A stretch of DNA of 46,076 bases from DASRUP01 sp036397395 (GTDB lineage Bacteria; Patescibacteriota; Minisyncoccia; Minisyncoccales; UBA10102), in assembly GCA_036397395.1 (NCBI GenBank), contig DASWIZ010000033.1, forward strand, positions 1-46,076, written 5' to 3'. Shown here one piece after another: positions 40,000 to 46,076 of this stretch (positions within the stretch are counted from its first letter, which is position 1; each line of letters begins with the position of its first letter). Below the pieces are notes generated by a model. It did not search any database and had not been told where the DNA came from. It saw nothing but the letters and a program-made list of their open reading frames with translations. The translations under genes and the position numbers were made by a program.

Positions 40000-40687
40000 C
40001 ACCCTTATTTGTTGTTTGCTCTACTCTTATAAGAAAACGTGTTGTCGCATAAAATGCAATACCAACAAAAGTATGCCAAAGAAAGTGCGTGCCCACGGCA
40101 TGATCATATAGTGTTATCAGATTACACAGCGGAAAGTCAATTATTCTAAATGCTAGGGCAACTACAAAAAATCCTAACGGAAGAAATCCTTGAAACATAA
40201 CCTTTCCGTATCGCCTTAACAGTCCGAGAAAAACTGTACCAATTACCAAAAGTATGAAAACGTATGGCTCTAATCCGTTCCAGGCGCCTTTGAAAAAAGC
40301 ATCATAGTATGCCAACAAGAACGCGGTCAAACCTACTCCAAACATTAAACTCACAATAAATGGCTTTCGATTGATGAGTTTTGTCAACAAGAAGTAAAGA
40401 ACAAATCCTGCAAAAAAGAAAATAGGGATGGTATCTAAGAGATTTGTAAGCGGGTGTGGTAACCCATGCCACGCAAAACTCCCCAATCCCATAAACGCAA
40501 CAAAAACGGGAAGAACTTTTATACTAAAAGTTTGAACGCGCTCTTTTTTGATAAGTCGATGAGCAAAGTATACGGCAAAAAGAATTGCGATATTTGAGAA
40601 CGTATTAAAAAACTGGAACTGCACATCTCTTATCCCTCCTTCGCAGTATGTACAACTCGATTGTGCGAAAGCCTCGAGAAGCCCCAT
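39947..40687 (-). CDS. Ceramidase-family (CREST superfamily) membrane hydrolase
   Basis: The 246-residue protein has about seven membrane helices and spaced His/Asp residues as in alkaline ceramidases: CEGGIRDVQFQFFNTFSNIA, GSFAWHGLPHPLTNLLDTIP, DFPLCN and GTHFLWHTFVGIA (Zn-binding His pattern). It may hydrolyse an amide lipid or act as another CREST hydrolase. It starts 15 bases after leuS and lies between leuS and the second leuS-end copy, so it was probably brought in by the recombination that created that copy. Confidence 0.8.
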   Translation of the reverse strand: MGLLEAFAQSSCTYCEGGIRDVQFQFFNTFSNIAILFAVYFAHRLIKKERVQTFSIKVLPVFVAFMGLGSFAWHGLPHPLTNLLDTIPIFFFAGFVLYFLLTKLINRKPFIVSLMFGVGLTAFLLAYYDAFFKGAWNGLEPYVFILLVIGTVFLGLLRRYGKVMFQGFLPLGFFVVALAFRIIDFPLCNLITLYDHAVGTHFLWHTFVGIAFYATTRFLIRVEQTTNKGETKLRPFGAEQWRSHAV

Positions 40688-40702
40688 GGAAAGTACCTAG
40701 CT

Positions 40703-43141
40703 TTACACAACAATATTTACCAACTTTCCGGGAACGAAAATGACTTTTTTCGGCTGGGTGCCGGTAAGCCATTTTTTGACCTTTTCAGACTCTAACACAA
40801 CTTTTTTCGCTTCGGCTTCCTGTATTCCCGCGTCCACCTCCACTACGTCGCGCACTTTGCCATTTATCTGCAGAATAAGCCGAATTTTAATTTCTTGAAC
40901 TTTCTTTGCGTCATATTGCGGCCACTTTTGGCTATGCACGCTATCTGCGTGCCCCAACTGCTGCCACAGCTCCTCTGTCATATAAGGAGCAACAGGAGCG
41001 AGCAAAATGATGAGCATTTCTACATCTTTTTTGCTCACGTTTTCTCCCAAAGCATTCGAGCATTCCATGAGGGCAGCGATAGCTGTGTTAAAACGCAGGC
41101 TGTCAATATCCTCCGTCACTTTCTTGATTGTTTTGTGCCGTAGATTTTCTAAGTCTTTTTTGGGATTTGTTTGAAAATTGAAAATTGAAAATTGAAAATT
41201 CCAGATTCTGTTTAAGAATCTGTGCAGGCCAACAATGCTTTTGGTGTTCCAGGGCTTCATGTCTTCCAACGGGCCCAAAAACATTTCGAACATGCGCAAG
41301 GTATCTGCCCCGTATTCTTCGATAATATCATCTGGGTTTACCACGTTTCCTTTGGACTTTGACATTTTTTGGCCGTTTTCAGCCAAAATAGTACCCGGGT
41401 GACGTAGTTTTTGAAACGGTTCCACAAAATCCACATATCCGAGTTTATGCAGCACTTTGGTAAAGAAACGGGCGTACATTAAGTGCAGCACCGTGTGTTC
41501 CGCCCCCCCTACGTACATATCCACGGGAAGCCACTTTTGTACCGCTTCTTTTGAGGCAAATTCTTTTCCGTTTCCGGGATTGGCAAACCGAAAATAGTAC
41601 CAGGAAGAACACACAAACGTATCCATAGTATCTACTTCCGGTTTCCAGCCTTTGCCAAAGATTTTTTCCGTCCTTCTTACAAACTCTTTAGAATCTGCCA
41701 AAGGCGAGTATCCTGTGGGCTTAAACTCCACGTCTGTTGGTAAAAGCCATGGCAAATGCTCTTCTGAAACTGGGTGCGGCTTTCCCTCTGGATCGTACAC
41801 AATAGGAATAGGCGCGCCCCAATACCGCTGGCGCGACACTAACCAATCGCGCAAATGATAATTTGTTTTCTTTGTCCCGCCCACGGCTTTCGTAATTTCC
41901 CATTTCGCCTTTTCTGAATCCATGCCGTCAAACTTCCCGGAATTCACCAAAACCCCGGATCCTAGATACGCCTCCTTGCCAATATCACCGCCCAAAACTA
42001 CCTCGCGAATTTCCAAACCAAACTTCTCGGCGAACTCAAAATCGCGCTCATCATGCGCGGGCACGGCCATTATTGCGCCTGTACCATAGCCAGCCAATAC
42101 ATAATCGGCAACCCACACGGGAATTTCTTCGTTGTTTGCGGGATTTATGGCTTTTACGCCTTGCAACTCCACGCCTGTTTTTTCTTTACCAAGCTCGGTG
42201 CGCTCCATCTCATTCTTTTTTGCCGCGTTTTCAATGTATTCAATAACTTCCTTTTTGTTTCGGATTTCGGATTTCGGATTTCGAGTTTCGAGGAGTGTAG
42301 CGACGAGTGGATGTTCTGGCGCCAGCACCATATAGGTAGCTCCAAACAACGTATCCGGCCGCGTGGTAAAAACTTCAATGGATTGTTTTGAATTTTGAAT
42401 TTTGAATTTTGAATTTGTTTCGGATTTCGTGCTTCGGATTTCGAATTTTAGAGTAGCTCCTTCTGATTTGCCAATCCAGTTGCGCTGGTTCAGTTTGGTG
42501 GATTCTGGCCAATCTACTTTGTCTAAATCCGCAATTAAGTCTTCCGCAAACTCGGTAATCTTGAAAAACCACTGCTCCAGTTCTTTTTGCGTAACTTCAG
42601 TTCCGCACCGCTCGCACTTGCCGTTTTGCACTTGCTCGTTTGCCAGCACGGTTTGGCACGAGGGGCACCAGTTTACGCTTGCCTTTGCCTTGTAGGCCAG
42701 GCCATTATTGTACAGCAGCAAGAAAAACCATTGCGTCCATTTGTAATATTCTGGCGTGTGCGTGCCGATTTCCCGGCTCCAGTCGTAAGAAAACGCCATC
42801 CTGTCCATTTGCTTGCGGAATGCCTTTATGGCCGCGTCCGTGGTTTCTTTGGGATGCACGCCGGTTTTTACGGCGTAGTTTTCCGCGGGCAAACCAAAAG
42901 CATCCCACCCCATGGGATGCAGCACATTATAGCCCTGCATACGCTTGAAGCGCGAGTAAATGTCAGTGGCCGTGTAGCCCTCCACATGCCCTACATGCAA
43001 CCCAGATCCTGAAGGATACGGAAACATATCTAACACATACAGCTTTTCTTTTTTGGATTTGTCGTCTGCCGTAAAATTGTTCTGCTTCCTCCATATCTTC
43101 TGCCACTTCCGCTCTACTTTTTTATGATCGTACTTTGCCAT
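40703..43141 (-). CDS. leuS: Leucyl-tRNA synthetase with low-complexity inserts
   Basis: Class I synthetase charging tRNA-Leu (one such tRNA is at 4269-4352). HIGH box in PYPSGSGLHVGHVEGY, KMSKS in GQKMSKSKGNVVNP, editing domain (FTTRPDTLFGATYMVLAPEH) and the C-terminal domain. 812 residues. Three in-frame inserts of repeat-derived sequence are visible: near 230-252 (STKSETNSKFKIQNSKQS), near 283-295 (RNPKSEIRNKKE) and near 647-657 (NFQFSIFNFQ). A TAGAAT box lies nine bases before the ATG (leaderless). Confidence 0.96.
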   Translation of the reverse strand: MAKYDHKKVERKWQKIWRKQNNFTADDKSKKEKLYVLDMFPYPSGSGLHVGHVEGYTATDIYSRFKRMQGYNVLHPMGWDAFGLPAENYAVKTGVHPKETTDAAIKAFRKQMDRMAFSYDWSREIGTHTPEYYKWTQWFFLLLYNNGLAYKAKASVNWCPSCQTVLANEQVQNGKCERCGTEVTQKELEQWFFKITEFAEDLIADLDKVDWPESTKLNQRNWIGKSEGATLKFEIRSTKSETNSKFKIQNSKQSIEVFTTRPDTLFGATYMVLAPEHPLVATLLETRNPKSEIRNKKEVIEYIENAAKKNEMERTELGKEKTGVELQGVKAINPANNEEIPVWVADYVLAGYGTGAIMAVPAHDERDFEFAEKFGLEIREVVLGGDIGKEAYLGSGVLVNSGKFDGMDSEKAKWEITKAVGGTKKTNYHLRDWLVSRQRYWGAPIPIVYDPEGKPHPVSEEHLPWLLPTDVEFKPTGYSPLADSKEFVRRTEKIFGKGWKPEVDTMDTFVCSSWYYFRFANPGNGKEFASKEAVQKWLPVDMYVGGAEHTVLHLMYARFFTKVLHKLGYVDFVEPFQKLRHPGTILAENGQKMSKSKGNVVNPDDIIEEYGADTLRMFEMFLGPLEDMKPWNTKSIVGLHRFLNRIWNFQFSIFNFQTNPKKDLENLRHKTIKKVTEDIDSLRFNTAIAALMECSNALGENVSKKDVEMLIILLAPVAPYMTEELWQQLGHADSVHSQKWPQYDAKKVQEIKIRLILQINGKVRDVVEVDAGIQEAEAKKVVLESEKVKKWLTGTQPKKVIFVPGKLVNIVV
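41170..41200. repeat. In-frame tandem repeat inside leuS (TTGAAAA units)
   Basis: Four tandem copies of a 7-base unit, encoding NFQFSIFNFQ on the minus strand. Confidence 0.85.
42257..42290. repeat. In-frame tandem repeat inside leuS (TTTCGGA units)
   Basis: Tandem 7-base units encode RNPKSEIRN within the editing-domain region. Confidence 0.85.
42386..42450. repeat. In-frame compound tandem repeat inside leuS
   Basis: TTTTGAA units followed by TTTCGGA-type units, encoding SKFKIQNSK and its flank. Confidence 0.85.
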
Positions 43142-43163
43142 TTTGCCCTAATTCTAGCTATTT

Positions 43164-43772
43164 TTAGGCCATTTGTCCATTCTGTAAAAAGTTTTGGGCT
43201 ATAAGGAAAAGTTCTTTGCTGCCTTTGGTGGAAGCCATGGGTTTTGCCAAATGCACACGCGCAAAATGCTTTTTTGCTTCTTTCACAAGCCAGGGGGTCT
43301 CTGGCCCTTCAAAAACTTTTATTACAAGATTGCCTTTTTTCTTTAGCACGTGTGTTGCGATTTCCAACACGCACATGGAGAGTTCGTGCGAAAGCGCTTC
43401 GTCTCTGGATTTTATGCCTGTGGTGTTGGGCGCAATGTCAGAAAGCACCACGTGAAACACTACGGGATCTTGTTTTCGTAAAAACTCCACAAAATCCTTG
43501 TCTGCAATGCTTTTTTGGAATGTTTGTACGTTGGGAAAGCCCAAAGTCTCTATGGACGAAATATCTACGCCAGCCACACGCCCCCGCTCCCCTACAATCT
43601 GGCTTACTACCTGCATCCAGCTGCCGGGAGCCGCTCCCAAATCCAAAACCATATCCCCTTTTTTGATAAGCTGGAATTTCTTTTGAAGATCGAGTAACTT
43701 AAAAGCGGAGCGCGCGCGATACCCTTTTTCTTTTGCTTTTTGAGCGAATTTGTCGTGCGGAACATACGCCAT
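43164..43772 (-). CDS. rlmE: 23S rRNA 2'-O-ribose methyltransferase (RlmE/FtsJ)
   Basis: The 202-residue FtsJ family enzyme has the SAM site VLDLGAAPGSWMQVVSQ, the K-D-K-E set (Lys in RARSAFKLLDL, Asp in VVLSDIAPNTTG, Lys in LVIKVFEGPE and Glu in SKELFLIA). It methylates a uridine in the ribosomal A loop in E. coli. Its stop is 22 bases before the leuS start; it diverges from mutY with a 32-base gap. Confidence 0.93.
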   Translation of the reverse strand: MAYVPHDKFAQKAKEKGYRARSAFKLLDLQKKFQLIKKGDMVLDLGAAPGSWMQVVSQIVGERGRVAGVDISSIETLGFPNVQTFQKSIADKDFVEFLRKQDPVVFHVVLSDIAPNTTGIKSRDEALSHELSMCVLEIATHVLKKKGNLVIKVFEGPETPWLVKEAKKHFARVHLAKPMASTKGSKELFLIAQNFLQNGQMA

Positions 43773-43791
43773 ACCTATCTTTCTTGTATGC

Positions 43792-43797
43792 TACAAT
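43792..43797 (+). promoter_or_regulatory. Extended -10 box of mutY, leaderless
   Basis: TGcTACAAT ends seven bases before the ATG at 43805; no good -35 box. Confidence 0.5.
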
Positions 43798-43804
43798 AGC
43801 AATT

Positions 43805-44656
43805 ATGACAATAGCTAGGTTCCAAAAAATCATTTTAGACTGGTATAATCCGCCAGCTGGCGGACGAAGAGACATGCCCTGGCGGAACACGCGCGACCCG
43901 TACAAAATTTTAGTGTCAGAAATAATGCTGCAGCAAACGCAAGTTCCCCGCGTGCTGCCCAAATACCAGGAATTTTTGCACGAGTTTCCCACCCCCCAAG
44001 CCCTGGCCAAAGCGCCAGACCAAAAGCTCATGAAAGTATGGGCAGGCCTCGGCTACTGGCGAAGAGCAAAATATTTGAAAGAAACCGCAAAAATAATTAC
44101 GAAAGAATATGGAGGTAAATTCCCAAAAGACCCGAAAGTTCTCGAAACTTTTCCAGGAATCGGACCATACACGGCAAGAGCCGTTGCGTGCTTTGCGTTC
44201 GGTAATTCACAGCCGTTTATAGATACTAATATCCGCAGAGTATACCTTCATTTCTTTTTTGGGGGCAAGAATAGTGTTGCAGACAAAGAAATCTTGAAAA
44301 TCGCGCAAAAAGCAATAGATACGTTGCCAAAAGGTGTAACGACGCGAGAATGGCACTACGCTCTGTTTGACTACGGTGCCGTGGTACTCAAAAAAGATGC
44401 AAGCGTAAACAAGCGCAGCCGCCACTACGCCAAGCAAAGCAAATTTGCAGGCTCGTTTCGCTCTTTCCGCACCAAAGCCGTGCGATTTATTCTGGCTGCC
44501 CCAAAAAACAAAGTTGCCCACAAAGAGCTGCACGCATTTCTCACCAAAGAACTTGTTGACATTAAATATCAACAAGTCTACACGCCGCAAGAAATTATCC
44601 AAGCCCTCCTTAAAGACAACCTCATCAAAAAATCAAAAACGCATTACTCCATATAA
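43805..44656 (+). CDS. mutY: A/G-specific adenine glycosylase lacking the iron-sulfur cluster and NUDIX-like domain
   Basis: MutY removes adenine mispaired with 8-oxoG. Catalytic Glu39 (VSEIMLQQTQVPRVLPKY), helix-hairpin-helix ETFPGIGPYTARAVA (114-128) and Asp140 (FIDTNIRR) are present. The [4Fe-4S] loop that normally follows DYGA has no cysteine (DYGAVVLKKDASVNKRSRHY). The C-terminal MutT-like 8-oxoG domain is reduced to ~60 residues. The ATG at 43805 is chosen from the -10 box. A CCGCCAGCTGGCGG palindrome encodes NPPAGG near the start. Confidence 0.92.
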   Translation: MTIARFQKIILDWYNPPAGGRRDMPWRNTRDPYKILVSEIMLQQTQVPRVLPKYQEFLHEFPTPQALAKAPDQKLMKVWAGLGYWRRAKYLKETAKIITKEYGGKFPKDPKVLETFPGIGPYTARAVACFAFGNSQPFIDTNIRRVYLHFFFGGKNSVADKEILKIAQKAIDTLPKGVTTREWHYALFDYGAVVLKKDASVNKRSRHYAKQSKFAGSFRSFRTKAVRFILAAPKNKVAHKELHAFLTKELVDIKYQQVYTPQEIIQALLKDNLIKKSKTHYSI

Positions 44657-44663
44657 GTGCACT

Positions 44664-44702
44664 AAATAAAAAGATGCGGCAGTCGTAAAACGACTGCCGC
44701 AT
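44664..44702 (-). terminator. Terminator of the 131-residue gene
   Basis: A perfect 13-bp stem ATGCGGCAGTCGT/ACGACTGCCGCAT (44674-44702), followed on the minus strand by a T-rich run. Confidence 0.85.
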
Positions 44703-44728
44703 TGGCTAACCAACCGATTAGCCTTAAT

Positions 44729-45124
44729 TTACTCGGGAATACCGAGCGCCGCTGCTACTTCTTTAAGCAGCGGAAATATCCGCTCAACCTCCTTTCTCAA
44801 AAAAAGAAGGGTTTCGAAAATTCGAATCAGCTCGCCAGCAGAGCACTCATATACACCATCGTCATAGGCGTGGTGAATCCTGCCCAAACCATCCTTCTCA
44901 TGAATCTCAACGACGCTGAACATACGGATCGCGCCGTTGATTTTCACCTCGGGGACAATCCCGAGGTTTTTAAGTGCCCGATCAGACGATGCGGTATTGG
45001 CCACGCCTGCCGGCCCCAGATAAAAGGTACTCCACCCGCCGTTCGCTTCCACTTCCTGAAAGGGTATCCACCCCTTCTTTGCCACGATCTCTTGTAGTCG
45101 GGAGAACCACGTTTCTCTTGCCAT
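44729..45124 (-). CDS. Uncharacterised soluble protein
   Basis: 131 residues with no membrane segment; contains GGWSTFYLGPAGVANTASSD and a leucine-rich helical C-terminus (FETLLFLRKEVERIFPLLKE). An AGGAGGAGG Shine-Dalgarno lies 11 bases before the ATG. Its 5' part overlaps the frame at 44982-45599. Not recognised. Confidence 0.7.
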   Translation of the reverse strand: MARETWFSRLQEIVAKKGWIPFQEVEANGGWSTFYLGPAGVANTASSDRALKNLGIVPEVKINGAIRMFSVVEIHEKDGLGRIHHAYDDGVYECSAGELIRIFETLLFLRKEVERIFPLLKEVAAALGIPE

Positions 45125-45599
45125 TCTTTCTATTGCCTCCTCCTAGTCTTTTTCTTTGTAGATGCGGCGCAGATTTATCTACCACAACCAAACTGGTTCC
45201 TATGAAAGCCCGACAGGGAATAAACTTTCCCAGGTCAACGGGATCAAGCGATTTAAATTCAGGATGACCGGCCCTACCACCAACAAGATACCGCTCATCA
45301 AATGTTAATGTTGCCCTCCAGGGGTAAACCTGCCACACCACGTCGCCTGCTATCCCCTCAACGTGCTCTGGAAGACAAGCTTTAGTGCTGTCAAAACTAC
45401 GCCCTTCGTCGCACATCATCTGATAGCCATCTGGCGTAAAAACACCAACGGCTCCTGCTTGGTTCGCCACCTCCCACATGTTATCGAAAGAGACTTCCTC
45501 CGAAGAAAATATGAAAAGGCGAACGTATGAAGATATATACCTCCCTTCCACCCGCATTGCCCGTATAACCTCTTTAGAACACAAAAGAGCTACTAACAT
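44982..45599 (-). CDS. Uncharacterised protein with an improbable C-terminal overlap
   Basis: The ATG at 45599 has GGAG eight bases upstream. Residues 1-~150 look like a globular protein (VSFDNMWEVANQAGAVGVF, RAFIGTSLVVVDKSAP). The remaining ~55 residues (GGGNRKNGKRNVV...) overlap the next gene and its ribosome-binding site by 143 bases and are low-complexity and basic. The natural stop was probably lost near 45150, or the overlap is real. No family recognised. Confidence 0.55.
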   Translation of the reverse strand: MLVALLCSKEVIRAMRVEGRYISSYVRLFIFSSEEVSFDNMWEVANQAGAVGVFTPDGYQMMCDEGRSFDSTKACLPEHVEGIAGDVVWQVYPWRATLTFDERYLVGGRAGHPEFKSLDPVDLGKFIPCRAFIGTSLVVVDKSAPHLQRKRLGGGNRKNGKRNVVLPTTRDRGKEGVDTLSGSGSERRVEYLLSGAGRRGQYRIV

Positions 45600-45651
45600 A
45601 ACCTATTCTCCTTTTTTCAGACTTTTGGTCTGATAATCGCCGCTCTGCTTG

Positions 45652-45670
45652 CCCTGAGCTTGTCGAAGGG
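45652..45670. repeat. REP-like palindrome
   Basis: CCCTGAGCTTGTCGAAGGG, identical to 7913-7931, in the gap between two minus-strand genes. Confidence 0.8.
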
Positions 45671-45698
45671 GCCGAACGGCAATTATCAAATCAAAAAT

Positions 45699-46076
45699 CT
45701 ATTTCTTTGGCGGTAAGCAAAATTTGTTGCGCACGTTGCACCAGCTTCCTTCAAACACATATCCTGCCAGCTTTCCTTCTTTTGCCAGTTTTGGAAACAC
45801 ATCTTGCTCAAGCGAAGACTCTTTCCCTTTGGGGATATATTCAAAAATTTCCGGACTTACGCAAAACATCCCCGCGGAAATTACGCGGGAAACTTCTTTT
45901 TCTTTTGGCTTTTCGGTAAACCCGACAATTTTTTCCCCGCGCATTTGTACCGACCCATACAAAGAAGGGTCTTGAATGGATGTTAACGCAACCGTCGCTA
46001 CCGAGTTTGTTTCCTCGTGGTACGCGGCAAAATCCGCAAGGTCAATATCGGTTACTACGTCTCCATACAACACAAA
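45699..46076 (-). CDS. Sugar-1-phosphate nucleotidyltransferase (partial, 5' end outside the window)
   Basis: The visible 125 residues are the middle and end of a mannose-1-phosphate guanylyltransferase-like or related NTP-transferase: VLYGDVVTDIDLADFAAYH, VALTSIQDPSLYGSVQ, GFTEKPKEKEVSRVISAGMF and FEYIPKGKESSLEQDVFP. The usual C-terminal W-x-D-I-G-T motif is replaced by GSWCNVRNKF and an early stop, suggesting a truncated or altered end. It would supply activated sugar for surface glycans. Confidence 0.85.
   Translation of the reverse strand, partial: FVLYGDVVTDIDLADFAAYHEETNSVATVALTSIQDPSLYGSVQMRGEKIVGFTEKPKEKEVSRVISAGMFCVSPEIFEYIPKGKESSLEQDVFPKLAKEGKLAGYVFEGSWCNVRNKFCLPPKK

Overview
This window looks like a chromosomal stretch from a Candidate Phyla Radiation (Patescibacteria, probably Parcubacteria-like) genome. 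The phylum is inferred from gene content and style, not from a marker phylogeny. The signs are: many promoters whose -10 box sits 6-10 bases before the start codon (leaderless mRNAs); small single-helix membrane proteins; in-frame low-complexity inserts in leuS; palindromes of the type CCCTGAGCTTGTCGAAGGG, one of them inside a reading frame; a MutY with no iron-sulfur cysteines; and many toxin-antitoxin pairs. Core genes are topA, tRNA-Leu(CAA), folD, glyA, a sua5/ywlC-type gene, a GlmU-like sugar nucleotidyltransferase, yvcK, glmS, leuS, rlmE and mutY.

Layout. 1-7 kb: a membrane-anchored TolB-like protein, a NYN nuclease beside an mfd fragment, topA, tRNA-Leu, then a type II restriction-modification pair next to a LexA-like repressor, followed by a candidate structured RNA. 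7-12.5 kb: an acyl-adenylating ligase fused to a GNAT-like domain, a HAMP histidine kinase, an EthD-like protein and three overlapping membrane-protein genes. 12.5-19.5 kb: a CmpX-like membrane protein, a decayed dinD, a PP2C-like phosphatase, folD, a split repeat protein and a HigBA toxin-antitoxin pair; three near-identical terminator hairpins lie here. 19.5-24.3 kb: the operon GlmU-like / sua5 / glyA, a VapBC pair and yvcK.

24.3-28.6 kb is the most interesting region: a mosaic island downstream of glmS. It carries a complete diversity-generating retroelement (DGR): reverse transcriptase, divergently transcribed Avd-type accessory gene, template repeat (TR) and a target gene whose 3' end is the variable repeat (VR). 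Over 123 aligned bases TR and VR differ at 23 sites, 22 of them at adenines of the coding-strand template. The island also holds a HepT/MntA (HEPN/MNT) toxin-antitoxin pair, three tiny membrane-protein genes, an orphan VR-like fragment and, strikingly, two extra degenerate copies of the last codons of glmS. They differ from the intact glmS end mostly at synonymous positions, as expected if elements repeatedly integrated at that 3' end. A parallel case occurs at leuS: a diverged copy of its last ~30 codons lies 1 kb beyond the gene, with a ceramidase-family gene between.

28.6-39.3 kb: glmS, then (upstream on the minus strand) a compact six-gene operon: nucleotide-sugar dehydrogenase, HasA/NodC-like processive glycosyltransferase, polysaccharide deacetylase with a lectin-like tail, sensor kinase, receiver-only response regulator and ECF-type sigma factor. 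This looks like a surface-polysaccharide production and control unit. 39.3-46 kb: small membrane proteins, the leuS island, leuS, rlmE, mutY, two unrecognised genes, and a sugar nucleotidyltransferase cut by the window edge.
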